In this document: positions 1 to 10,379 of the stretch, in pieces | Position numbering within the stretch: the first letter of the stretch is position 1 | How the letters are laid out: every line of letters begins with the position of its first letter | From: Chlorocebus sabaeus | Taxonomy: Eukaryota; Chordata; Mammalia; Primates; Cercopithecidae | NCBI RefSeq assembly: GCF_047675955.1 | Contig: NC_132923.1 | Span: forward strand, 92,067,137-92,131,136 | Direction of reading: 5' to 3' | DNA length: 64,000 nt | The notes under the pieces: generated by a model | The model's database searches: none | Told to the model about the DNA's origin: nothing | The model's input: the letters and a program-made list of their open reading frames with translations, nothing else | Position numbers and translations under genes: made by a program

Positions 1-468
1 TCTGTGAAAATACATCAACCCCAACATCCAGATATAGTCTCTGTTCCCTAGCTCCCCCTGCCCCTTCCAGGTCATTGGCTCACTGCCTCCTTTCTATAGT
101 TCTTTTTCCTTGAAAGTTTTCTATAACTCTTCTTAGCTTTCACCCCGTCATTGGTCAGCTTCCAGGGTAATTCCCTACATTTATTAAGAGCTTTAGCCTA
201 TGGTTCACAGTCTTCCTCTCCTCGCCCTCACTTGTCCACAACATCTTGGACAACTTAAACGTATTCATCAGCTCTCCAGCTTCATGATTCCCTGAACTTC
301 TCTACCAACCTTCATCTCCATTCAGCTTTAGCTCTCCACTTACATGATCATATCCTATCTTTGTCATTACCCAAAACCTCTAAAATCATCATGGGGCAGT
401 AGCTATGCTATACACTGGGGATATAATCATAACTACACTGTTCCATCTCTCCTCTCAACATTCTTGTT

Positions 469-769
469 TTTGTTTGTTTGTTTGTTTTGAGACAGTTTCA
501 CTCTTGTTGCCCAGGCTGGAGTGTAATGGTGCCATCTCGGCTCACCGCAACCTCCGCCTCATGGGTTCAAGCAATTCTCCTGCCTCAGCCTCCCGAGAAG
601 CTAGGATTACAAGCATGCGCCACCATGCCCAGCCAATTTTGTATTTTTAGTAGAGACAGGGTTTCATCATGTTGGCCAGGCTGGTCTTGAACTCCCGACC
701 TCAGGTAATTCGCCCCCTTTGGCCTCCCAAAGTGCTGGGATTAGAGGCGTGAGTCTCCATGCCTGGCGC
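469..769 (-). mobile_element. AluS-type element
   Basis: T-rich head (tttgtttg repeats) then reverse Alu, ending near gcctggcgcc. Confidence 0.85.
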
Positions 770-1041
770 CCTCAATGTTCTTATAGTGAAGTAGAGGAGA
801 ATGGTATAATGATGTAGGAATAGAGATTAGGTATTAGGTATTAGGTACCTGTATTAACCACTGTATTAGGTACAGTGGTTTCACAAAGCAGGAAATGGAC
901 AGTTCAAAAGGGAAGGTATCACATATTACAGGTGCTACATTAGGGCACATAGGGTAGTAAGAGTGCAATGGGAAAAAATGGAGGAGGAAGCATTCTAGGC
1001 AGAGGCAACAGCATGTGCCAAAGTTCAAAGGTATAAAACAG

Positions 1042-1352
1042 GGCCAAGCGCAGTGGCTCACACCTGTAATCCCAGCACTTTGGGAGGCCCAGACGGGGCG
1101 GATCACTTGAGCCCAGGAGTTCCAAGACCAGCCTGGCCAACATGGTGAAACCCCGTCTCTACTAAAAACACACACACACACAAAAAAAACAAAATTAGCC
1201 ACTTGTGGCATCATATGCCTGTAGTCCCAGCTACTGGAGAGGATGAGGTGGGAGAATCACTTGAACCCAGGAGGCAGAGGTTGCAGTGAGCCAAGATCGT
1301 GCCACTGCACTTCAGCCTAGGTGACAAAGCAAAACCCTGTCTCAAAAAAAAA
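1042..1352 (+). mobile_element. AluS-type element
   Basis: Full Alu from ggccaagcgcagtggc to an A-tail, with a CACA expansion in the middle A-rich linker. It interrupts an L2-like remnant. Confidence 0.88.
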
Positions 1353-1488
1353 GGAGGGGGGATATTAAAACAGTATGGCTTATTGGTAAAATGGAGAATA
1401 AAATGGAGAACAGTGGGAAATGAAGCTGGAGAGGTAGGCAAAGATGTCATGGAGGGCCTTATGGATTTGACCTTTATAGAAATAGTAA

Positions 1489-1590
1489 TAGCCACAACTT
1501 ATTGAGCATTCACTTACCTTTAACTAATTTAATTCTCACAACAACCCTATGCAGTAGGTGTCATTATTTCCGTATTATATATAAGGTATT
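1489..1590 (-). mobile_element. MIR remnant
   Basis: tattgagcattcac and aattctcacaacaaccctat, characteristic of reverse MIR. Confidence 0.55.
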
Positions 1591-1969
1591 GCCCTTTCTT
1601 TGACTATCTCCATTTATCCTTTTAGCCTCATTTCTTACTCTTATCCCCTCGTTTCCTATCCTCTGGCCACACAACAGTACTTCATGGTCCCTTTTCTCCC
1701 ATCTCACTGTCTTTGCCCTTGCTGTTCTCACAGCCTAGAATATCTTCCTTTCCATCACTGCCTGGAGAAACTGTTCACCCTTTAAGACCCAGTTTCAGTT
1801 CTCCTATTTAAAGCTCACCACAGCCAGGTATATAGAAAGTTGGTCCCATCCTCCTGCATAGGAAGGTGCTCCCTCTCTCATACCCCTATTCCCAAGAGTT
1901 TCTCAAGAACAGAGCCACAATAGTAGAGAAATAAATTTTGTGAACACAGAATTAGAAGCAGTTGAGTTT

Positions 1970-2267
1970 GGCTGGACGTGGTGGCTCACACCTGTAATCC
2001 CAGCACTTTGGGAGGCTGAGGCTGGCAGATCACCTGAGGTCAGGAGTTCGAGACCAGCCTGGCCAACATGATGAAACCCTATCTCTACTAAAAGTACAAA
2101 AATTAGCCAGGCCTGGTGGTGGGTGCCTGTAATCCCAGCTACTCGGGAGGCTGAAGCAGGAGAATCGCATGAACCTGGGAGATGGAGGATGCAGTGAGCA
2201 GAGATTGCGCCTTCGCACTCCAGCCTGGGTGACAAGAGTGAAACTCTGTACCCAATAAAAAAAAAAA
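1970..2267 (+). mobile_element. AluS-type element with target duplication
   Basis: Full length. The flanks AAGCAGTTG(A/G)GTTTG (about 1957 and 2267) are the target-site duplication. It lies 70 bases before the EIF2B3 terminal exon. Confidence 0.9.
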
Positions 2268-2340
2268 AGCAGTTGGGTTTGGGTTTGAAATGTCATCTTG
2301 CTGCCAGTTCTCAGGAAATGTTTTCCCTTTTGTTTTGTAG

Positions 2341-2393
2341 CTAAACGAGTGAACGAGGTGATCGTGGGGAGTGACCAGCTCATGGAGATCTGA
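2341..2393 (+). CDS. EIF2B3: EIF2B3 last coding exon (eIF2B subunit gamma, C-terminus)
   Basis: EIF2B3 encodes the gamma subunit of eIF2B, the cytosolic guanine-nucleotide exchange factor that recycles eIF2-GDP to eIF2-GTP for translation initiation. Only the last coding exon is here. It follows a pyrimidine-rich acceptor ending in tag at 2340 and starts at the second base of a codon. The reading is (A)KRVNEVIVGSDQLMEI followed by TGA at 2391-2393, which I recognise as the extreme C-terminus of the 452-residue protein. Everything upstream, from base 1, is its last intron, so the gene enters from the left edge and is cut by it. The 3'UTR is short and ends near an AATAAA at 2481. The other exons and the catalytic epsilon subunit gene are outside the window. 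Confidence comes from the exact C-terminal motif plus synteny with PTCH2. Confidence 0.93.
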
Positions 2394-2480
2394 GTTCTGA
2401 GCAAGTCAGACTCCTTCCTTTTGGCCTCCAAAATCACAGATGTTGGCTGGCCCACATGTTTCACTCTGTATTTATTTCCC

Positions 2481-2486
2481 AATAAA
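2481..2486 (+). terminator. EIF2B3: EIF2B3 polyadenylation signal
   Basis: A canonical AATAAA lies 88 bases after the EIF2B3 stop codon. Cleavage would be expected about 10-30 bases further on, giving a 3'UTR of roughly 100 bases. Confidence 0.75.
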
Positions 2487-3876
2487 GAAGGGCTTCCAAA
2501 GGCTTGCTGGAGACTTGTGGAGCAGTCCCAAGCTCCACGTCAGGTGGGCTCCGGGTGTACACAGTGTTTATGTTCATGAGTCAGATGGTAAAGATCATCT
2601 GGAGCAAGGGTATGTGACAGGACAGACATAGTGGCCTAACTCTTGTGTGCCAAGGTGCATCAGGTGGGGGCAGCAGCTGTCCGATGTAAAGCTCCTAGGA
2701 AGGCTACTTTCTGACCGGCTGACCCAGCCCAGTCCTGAAAGTATCCCCCACCTAAAAGGACCTGGGAGTACTTCAGTCCCTTATCCTAATCAGCCTTTCT
2801 AGACCCATAGGCCTAGGTGCTGGCAGTGCCAACGCTAAGCATCAGCCCAAGACTCTGCTCCCATACCTGCCATACAGATTCCCAGCCCCTTCCCCCACCT
2901 CACCCACAGCCCCACCCTCCATGCTCACCATTCACTCCCTCACCTCCCAGCCTCTAGCCATTTTCCCCAGTTCAACTAATATCCTTTGAAGACTCTGAAC
3001 AGAAGCAGGGGCAGCCCCTGCCTAGCCAACAAGTCTATTCCCACAGGTTTTAGTAGAGATAAGAACATGAAGAGCCATGGTTTGAGCCAAGTCAGACCCC
3101 GCTGCACCTCACCTCACTGAGGTTTGCCCAACCTGGGAAGGAAGAGCCAGAAACCTGTATCATGACTTGAAATTCCTTCTGACTGTCCTCTACCTGCACT
3201 CCTTTATATCCTAATTCTGCAGACTCTCCTGCTTCAGATAATTGAGGAATGAAATTTCCATATTCACAGCCCTTCTAGAGGCGTATCCACCTTCCCTCCA
3301 CCACCCCTGCTTCCAAACACATTCACTCTGCTCTCTCCCTGCATTGCTTTTACAACGTGCAGGTGTTTGGTGGAAGATAAAAGTGGTTCCTGGGGTGAGA
3401 TTTCACCTCCTAGAATTATCAAAGTAAAGGTTTCTCTTGATGTCTTCACTGTGGGTGGCAGTAATTAGAAAGAATTATTTGAAATACTGGTTTCTGCATT
3501 GCTTCAAAAACCTCAAGGCTCTCAAGTTTACTTGAGTAATCTTGCCTATCTTAGTCACAGAACTTGTGAGAGACTCGATGAGTATTTCGACCCTGGGGGA
3601 TCTCCACCTCTGTCAGCCTTCTTGAGAGCCCTGGAGCTCCACATTCCTCCCATTGGTCAGAACAGGCTCCTGAAAGTTTGCCCTCATCAGGCAGGAGCTG
3701 AAATGGCCCGGCAGAAGTGGTTGAAACCACTAGGGCTGAGGGGGATGTGGGGATAAAGAGCTGTGGTGGTGCCTAGCATGGTCCCCTTTGGAACCAAAAT
3801 TAAATTGGTGGGGCCTAGATGGTGCTGGAGACAGAGTCCTGGCCTGGGTGGAAGAAAATCTGTCCTCTGTAATGTT

Positions 3877-3965
3877 GTTTGGTTTGGGTCAAATCACTCT
3901 CTCCTCTCTGACCTTGAGTGTTTCCATCTGCAAAATGAGAAAGTTAGACTGCTTGACTGTTAAAG
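3877..3965 (+). mobile_element. MIR remnant
   Basis: gggtcaaatcactct, ccttgagtgtttccatctgc and aaaatgagaaagtt follow the MIR core. Confidence 0.55.
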
Positions 3966-5256
3966 GCCCTTCTGGTTCTCAGGTTTTGTCCTCTTTCCCA
4001 GAACTTTCTTCCCCTTAGGGCCTGGGTCTCCCAAGGAGCCCTTGACCACAGAAAAGAGTTGGGAGGGAAAGTGGGGTGGAGTAGTAAAGGGCATTGATTA
4101 AACTGTCTCAGAGCCCTCCTATACACTCTTTCCTGTCCTTCCCCACGGAGGCCTTAGAACCCCTGACAGTGAGACAGAGGAAAAACCTCTCCTGTGCCTT
4201 CCCTTTGCACAAGTCCATCGAACGGCCTCTGCATCAAGGAAAGGAAGGAGCTGGAGAAAACAAAAGGTAAAAGCTTTCCCAGAGGAAGGCGTTGTTGAGT
4301 TTGAGTCCCAGCTGGGAGCAGCCCCCAGCTCAGGACACTGCTGCTATTGTCTGACAGTTTCAGGACTGGCTGGGTGCCCAAGATGCTTTGATTTTTCTTC
4401 TCTTTGCTCTGTTTGTCTGCCAGAAGGCAGGGACAGTTTTTGTTTTCTTTTGGTAGCAGCTACAGAGGGGTTGAGTATGTCTGAAACAATGAGCAACTGA
4501 ATGTCCACTGGCCGGCCACCTCTCTATGGACAGAAATCAGAAAAGCCAGGCAGGCAGAAGAGTTAATAGAGCCTGCCCTGCCCCTCCCAGTGATGCTCAA
4601 TGAGGGGAGTGGAGCAAGAGGAGAAAGGGGACCTCGAATGCTGAATCAGGGAGGGCCCTGGGGATGTGCTGAGAAACAGAGTTCCAGGAGCTTGCCGTCT
4701 CAGACATAACTTGACAGCTGCTACTCCAGGAATCCATCCCCCAGTTACAACTCATCCTTCCCTGCTGGCAAGAGTTCCTTGAGCTGAGAAGACTACTACT
4801 ACCTAGGATGATTACATCAGGGGCCTTCTGCCATGGATAAATGGGGAGCTGCTGCATTGGTTCTTAGCCTCTTTCCTTTCCCCATACTTGAAGTGAGGGG
4901 CCATAAGCTCCTGTGAGCCTATAAGACTGCCAAGTTTGCCCTCCAAGCTGTTTCCCAAGGCCAAAGGTCAAACTTCTTCCCAGTTCTTAACTACATTACT
5001 ATTACTACATTATTATTACCATCCCACTTCCATAACCAATGGAGGGAGGGAAATTGTGTTTAGCTGAAGCCCCAATAGGAATCTAGGGCCTTCATGGCCT
5101 AGTTGAGAAGTTGTTTCTATTTCCAGAGAATTGCAGGGGATACACTTTCTTTATCCATAGCTATCCCTACTCCTAAGGAGGTATATAAACCAGGCCTTTG
5201 TATGCAGCTTTCTAAGTAGTTAAATATATCTGAAGAAGGGGGAGGCCCATGGAAAG

Positions 5257-5265
5257 GACCACCCA
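5257..5265 (+). promoter_or_regulatory. perfect GLI consensus site, distal
   Basis: GACCACCCA, the consensus nonamer of the GLI transcription factors, occurs 5.7 kb upstream of the PTCH2 start codon in otherwise unique sequence. A distal Hedgehog-response element is possible; a single 9-mer can also occur by chance. Confidence 0.35.
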
Positions 5266-5515
5266 GACAGAAAGTCTAGAAAGCTCTGCTGTAATGAAGC
5301 TGACCCAGAGGGAGAGACTGGGCAGGAGAACACATTCTATTGGAAGCCAGTATGACCTGTCCTTGGCCTGAGCCATCTGCCATTACCCAGGATGATTGCA
5401 TCAGGGGGCTTTCTGCCATGGATAAATGGAGAGAGGCTGCATTTGTTCTTAGCCTCTCTCCTTCCCCCATTCCCTAATCTCTGCTTGCAGCCCTGGTACC
5501 AAATACTTGATAAGT

Positions 5516-5804
5516 GCGACAGGTACAGTGGCTCATGCCTGTAGTCCCTGCACTTTGGGACACCAAAGCAGGTAGATCACCTGAGGTCAGGAGTTCAAGA
5601 CCAGCCTGGCCAACATGATGAAACCCTATCTCTACTAAAAATACAAAAAATTAACCTGACATGGTGACAGGCGCCTGTAATCCCAGCTATTCAGGAGGCT
5701 GAGGCAGGAGAATCGCTTGAACCCAGGAGGTGAAGGTTACAGTGAGCCAAGATCACACCACTGCACTCCAGCCTGGGCAACAAGAGCAAAATCCATCTCA
5801 GACA
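5516..5804 (+). mobile_element. AluS-type element
   Basis: Full Alu with eroded ends; cancaca-type tail. Confidence 0.85.
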
Positions 5805-6119
5805 CACAAATACTTGATAGATGCTACTGGCCTCAGCCTGCCCACAGGGAAGGAGCATACACACCCAGGCTTGGCCCCTAAATGTAACAGGTGGTGATGG
5901 GGCTGCCCAGGACCCCCACTTCCCTCCTCCACATCTCAGGGTCATTGACTCTGCTTGGCCTAGATAACAGAAGCCGCCAAAAGCTGGTGAGTGAGAAGCC
6001 TAGAGGAATGCCACAGAAAGACAGCCTGCCTTGCGTCCACCATGAATTAACTCCCACATGAACCCACCCCTGAAGCCAGACTGGTCACTTTACCCAGCAC
6101 TGTGTGTGTGTGTGTGGTC

Positions 6120-6250
6120 CACCTCACTTTTCCTGGCACTGTTCCTCAGCCATATGGATTATCTCATTTAATCCTTATGTTAATGTCAGAGATTATGTGA
6201 CTTCCCCAAGATCTCACAACCAGCAAACAAAAGATCCAGACCATGAGCCA
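6120..6250 (-). mobile_element. MIR remnant
   Basis: ggattatctcatttaatcct and cccaagatctcacaaccagc are reverse MIR. Confidence 0.55.
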
Positions 6251-6446
6251 TTCCTTTTCGTTTTAGACTCTGTCATCCTCCCACCTCCCCCATCCAGTTC
6301 CTTTCACTTCTGGAAACATCCCTGAGTACCCCCAACTCAGTGGTTTCCCCTGTGGTCTCTGTGCTCCCCCTCAGGCTATGAACTTTAAAGCAGGTACCCT
6401 GCAACACCAGAACCCAGCAAAGGAATGGACACACAAGAGATCCCAA

Positions 6447-6743
6447 GGCTGGGCACGGTGGCTCTCGCCTGTAATCCCAGCACTTTGGGAGGCCGAGGCG
6501 GGCGAATTGCCTGAGCTCAGAGTTCAAGACCAGCTTGGGCAAAACGGTGAAACTCTGTCTCTACTAAAATACAAAAAATTAGCTAGGCATGGTGTCACGT
6601 GCCTGTGGTCCCAGCTACTTGGGAGGCTGAGATGGGAGGATCACTTGAACCTGGGTGGTGGAGGTGGCAGTGCACCAAGATCGTGCCACTGCACTACAGC
6701 CTGGGTGACAGAGTGAGACCCTGTCTCATTAAAAAAATTTTAA
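6447..6743 (+). mobile_element. AluS-type element with target duplication
   Basis: AGAGATCCCAAG flanks both ends (6435 and 6746). Confidence 0.9.
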
Positions 6744-6759
6744 AAAGAGATCCCAAGAC

Positions 6760-7400
6760 ACGTTTGTCTCATGAGTCAGTAATGAGATTTAATTAGATTG
6801 CTTTTCTCCTGTTATTTGGAGAATATCTCTAGTTTAGGCTTAGCTGGGCTCAGGAAGCCATTTTGTTTGGGAGAAGAGAAGTCATTTTGTAGCTTGGAGC
6901 AGCCAGACAGCACTAGGCCCTAGGCTGGAAAGGCTGGAAACTGTAGACCCATTTCTCCCATCCTAGTCTTTCAACTATAAGGCAAGAGGTTTCCTTAATA
7001 ACAGACTTTGCCTTGGAAGCATCCATAGAATGATCGACTTTGCCACAATTGTTAGCAGTGATGGGCCTATGATGAAAGCAGAGTCTCAAGGCCCAAGTGG
7101 TTACAAATCTATTTCTCCAAGGACCTTATGTCTTGCAGAGTCTGGTAAAAAAGGAAGGAGATCAAGAGCTACTTAAAGCATAGCATCAGGAGTTGCACTC
7201 CTGATGACAACCAGTGCTGATTCCAGGCTTCTCCCTGTCTTCAGCTGTTGCCCCAAGAGCAAACTAGGAGCCCATACAGACTAAGTGTCTGTTTAGTTTC
7301 TATTTCAGAGACTTGCTAGGCTCTTTCTAGCTGTTTCTATTTCAGAGACTTGCTAGGGATACACTTTTTTTTTAACCTTAAATTTTTTATGTTATCATTA
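6760..7400. other. unique intergenic stretch
   Basis: No gene seen. It holds a perfect 10-bp hairpin (7184-7206) and a 25-base direct repeat (7304-7328 and 7336-7360). Confidence 0.5.
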
Positions 7401-7404
7401 TTAT

Positions 7405-7686
7405 TGTTTTTTGAGGCAGGGTCTCACTCTGTTGCCCAGGCTGGAGTGCAATGGCACAATCACAGCTCGCTGCAGCCTCTACCTTCTGGATTCAATCAAC
7501 CCTCCTGCCTGAGCCTCCCAAGTAGCTGGGACTACAGGTGTGCGCCATCACACCCAGCTAATTTTTTATTTTTTTGTAGAGATGAGGTCTCACTATGTTG
7601 CCAGGGCTTGAACTCCTGGCCTCAAACAATCCTCCCGCCTCAGCCTCCCAAAGTGCTGGGATTACAAGCGTGAGCTACCATGCCAC
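7405..7686 (-). mobile_element. AluJ/S-type element
   Basis: Older Alu with gagg instead of gaga at its head and several gaps. Confidence 0.82.
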
Positions 7687-8059
7687 TTTATCCTCAGCAG
7701 GACACACTGTATAACAGGGAGAAGAAAGTACTATTCAGGTAGGCTGCTTTTCATGTGCAGTTACTATTTGGCCAATAGCATCATACATATATTAGTTCCT
7801 CCATAGGCATTTTTCTGGGTGAATGGACAAATGGAAATGGCAAACCCCTTAGGTATTCACCCTCTCAACCTAAATGTTCCTCTTCCCCAGGACTGAGGTG
7901 CTAGAGATGATGTTAATTAGCACAAGCTTTCAAAAATCAGTTGAGCAGTGTGTAGCAAGAGCCATAAAAATGTACATACTCTTTGACCCAAACAACACCA
8001 CTTCTGGGAATCTGTCCTGAGGATATTCTCCAAATGATTGATTACAAAAACTATGTAGT

Positions 8060-8343
8060 GGCCGGGCGCGGTGGCTCAAGCCTGTACTCCCAGCACTTTG
8101 GGAGGCCGAGACGGGCGGATCACGAGGTCAGGAGATCAAGACCATCCTGGCTAACACGATGAAACCCCATCTCTACTAAAAAAAAATACAAAAAACTAGT
8201 TGGGCAAGGTGGTGGGCCCCTGTAGTCCCAGTTACTTGGGAGGCTGAGGCAGGAGAATGGCGTAAACCCAGGAGACGCAGCTTGCAGTGAGTTGAGATCC
8301 GGCCACTGCACTCCAGCCTGGGTGACAGAGCAAGACTCTGTCT

Positions 8344-8383
<40 letters not shown>
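8060..8383 (+). mobile_element. AluY, cercopithecid type, with target duplication
   Basis: Carries ctcaagcc, actagttgggcaagg and gagatccggccactgc, the Old World monkey AluY markers. AAAACTATGTAGT flanks both ends; the A-tail is about 38 bases. A recent insertion. Confidence 0.93.
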
Positions 8384-8385
<2 letters not shown>

Positions 8386-8422
8386 ATGTAGTAACATGAA
8401 ATATTTATGATGTAATGTTTTT

Positions 8423-8729
8423 TGTTTTTTGTTTTTTTGAGACGGAGTCTCGCTTTGTGCGCTTTGTGGCCCAGGCTGGAGTGCAGTGGCCGGATCTCAG
8501 CTTACTGCAAGCTCCGCCTCCCGGGTTCATGCCATTCTCCTGCCTCAGCCTCCTGAGTAGCTGGGACTACAGTTGCCCGCCACCTCGCCCGGCTAGTTTT
8601 TTGTATTTTTTAGTAGAGATGGGGTTTCACCGTGTTAGCCAGGATGGTCTCGATCTCCTGACCTCGTGATCTGCCCGTCTCGGCCTCCCAAAGTGCTGGG
8701 ATTACAGGCTTGAGCCACCGCACCCGGCC
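8423..8729 (-). mobile_element. AluY, cercopithecid type, with internal 9-base duplication
   Basis: Reverse AluY. In the right-arm head gctttgtg is repeated (gctttgtgcgctttgtgg), an insertion private to this copy. Confidence 0.9.
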
Positions 8730-9039
8730 ATGATTTTTTTTTTTTAAAGTCTGGGAGAACTGACCAAGAAATTGGCCAGAGATAATAGTAGTTGTGTTAG
8801 AAAAATGAGCTTATTGTAGATTATTTTTCTCTTTCCCAAACTTTACATATTGGAATATTGATTTTACCCAACTCTGCCACTTGGGGTTTATCAGTCAGGA
8901 ACCCAATAGAAACAGCACACTCAAATAGGATAGTTGAAAGTTTAATAGAGGGACTATTGCCTCTATTCTTCCCTGTTTCCAATCCTTTACACCCTGAATT
9001 CTGCAACTTTTAGTGACTCACTCAACAATTATTAAGCAC

Positions 9040-9770
9040 CTATTTATTGTCTGGTGAAGAAGGCAGACTTTCAAGTACATAAGTTATTTTGTCATAAATG
9101 CAATTATACATATATAAATTGAGTTGTTATAGAGAGCACAAATAAGCAATTATCTGCCAGGAGAGAGACATGAATCAAGGAAGGTTTCAAAGAGGGTGTA
9201 GGCTGGGTACAGTGGCTCACGCCTATAATTCCAGCACTTTGGAAGGCCCAGGTGGGAAAATGACATGAGCCCAGGAGTTCGAGACCAACCTGGGCAACAT
9301 GGCAAAACCCTGTCTATACAAAATTACAAAAATTAGCCGGGTGTGGTGGTGCACACCTATAGTCCCAGCCGTTTGGGAGGTTGAGATGGGAGGATCCCTT
9401 GAGACTGGGAGCTCAAGGCTGCAGTGTGCTGTGAAGGCGCAACAAGAGGGAGATCCTGCCTCAGAAAAAAAAAAGGGGGGGAAGGGAGCAGTGATTCAAG
9501 TTCAGTTTTTTGAAGATTATCTGCCAAGACAAAAGGGCCAAAACATGTGCAAAGGTAGGAACGAGGGAACACTGATGTGAGGGAACTATGGGAGAGGAGG
9601 CTTTAGCTAGCTAGATCACACAGGGCCCTGTGCTCCAAGTGGGTCTTGTGCTTTGGAGCTATCAGATTTGCATGTTAGAGAAATGACTCTGGTCTCAGTG
9701 GAGAGAGTGGACTGAAGAGGGCAAGAATGGAGGCCGGGAAGAGTGAACAGAAATCTTGGACTTTGGGTCG
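9040..9770. mobile_element. L2-like ancient LINE remnant, interrupted
   Basis: Phrases such as ttaagcacctatttattgtc and, after the Alu at 9201, gtgcaaaggtaggaacgagg and gggccctgtgctccaag resemble the L2-type pattern seen at several other places here. It is split by an Alu and, at its right side, by the RPS2 retrocopy. Family assignment is from memory. Confidence 0.45.
9201..9477 (+). mobile_element. AluJ-type element
   Basis: Older Alu (cctataattccagcac, gagactgggagctcaaggct). Confidence 0.82.
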
Positions 9771-9771
9771 G

Positions 9772-9788
9772 AAAGAAAGTGTGGCCCT
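9772..9788. repeat. target-site duplication of RPS2 retrocopy, left copy
   Basis: AAAGAAAGTGTGGCCCT precedes the retrocopy. Related copies are at 10010-10021 (between retrocopy and Alu) and 10331-10344 (after the Alu), which marks two successive insertions at one site. Confidence 0.8.
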
Positions 9789-10009
9789 ACGCGCTTTGAT
9801 GCCATCTCTAAGACCTACAGCTACCTGACCCCCGACCTCTGGAAGGAGACTGTATTCACCAAGACTCCCTATCAGGATTCACTGACCACCTCGTCAAGAC
9901 TCACACCAGAGTCTCCGTGCAGAGGATCCAGGCTCCAGCTGTGGCTACAACACAGGGTTTTTATACAAGAAAAATAAAGTGAATTAAGCCTGAAGAAAAA
10001 AGAAAGAAA
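9789..10009 (+). pseudogene. RPS2P: RPS2 processed pseudogene, 5'-truncated
   Basis: This is a retrocopy of the C-terminal part of ribosomal protein uS5 (RPS2). The reading FDAISKTYSYLTPDLWKETV followed by FTK(T/S)PYQ is the recognisable RPS2 tail. One base is missing in the codons after PYQ, shifting the frame, and the normal TAG stop reads CAG at the end of the alanine/threonine-rich terminus. The RPS2 3'UTR with its AATAAA-containing end follows (9955-9995) and then an A-rich tail. There are no introns. The flanks AAAGAAAGTGTGGCCCT (9772-9788) and AAGAAAGTGTGG (10010-10021) are target-site duplications, so LINE-1 machinery made it. It landed in an L2-like remnant, and an Alu then inserted directly downstream. 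It cannot make RPS2: the 5' two thirds are absent and the frame is broken. Confidence 0.92.
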
Positions 10010-10026
10010 AAGAAAGTGTGGTCCTT

Positions 10027-10299
10027 GGCCAGGCGCGGTGGCTCACGCTTGTCATCCCAGCACTTCGGGAAGCTGAGGTGGGCTGATAGCCTGAGCTCGG
10101 GAGTCTGAGACCAGCCTGGGCAACATGGCGGAAACCCGTTCTCCACCAAAAATACAAAAAGCCGGGCGTGGTGGTGCATGCCTGTGGTCCCAGCTACTCG
10201 GGAGGCTGAGGTGGGAGGATGGCTTGAGCCTGGAAGGCAGAGGCTGCAAGCCGAGATGGAGCCACGGCACTCCAGCTTAGGTGACAGAGTGAGACCCCG

Positions 10300-10332
<33 letters not shown>
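10027..10332 (+). mobile_element. Alu directly downstream of RPS2 retrocopy
   Basis: Full Alu with a 33-base A-tail, inserted at the right target duplication of the retrocopy; AAAGTGTAGCCCTA follows it (10331-10344). Confidence 0.88.
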
Positions 10333-10335
<3 letters not shown>

Positions 10336-10379
10336 GTAGCCCTAACAGAGCCCGCAAACGCCCTTTCTTAACGTCAGCC

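Larger units (their letters stand above)
1..2340 (+). other. EIF2B3: EIF2B3 last intron (3' part)
   Basis: Intronic sequence ending in the acceptor tag at 2338-2340. It holds three Alus (469-769 minus, 1042-1352 plus, 1970-2267 plus), a MIR remnant near 1489-1590 and L2-like stretches (about 890-1040, 1365-1480 and 1600-1850). Bases 1-468 hold no recognisable gene or element. Confidence 0.8.
2500..5515. other. intergenic, EIF2B3 to PTCH2, mostly unique
   Basis: No coding exon is recognised. Contents: a MIR remnant at about 3877-3965, one copy of a 90-base duplicated segment at 4801-4890 with its partner at 5387-5475, and a perfect GLI consensus at 5257-5265. The open frames here are short and lack splice or homology support. 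Confidence 0.6.
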
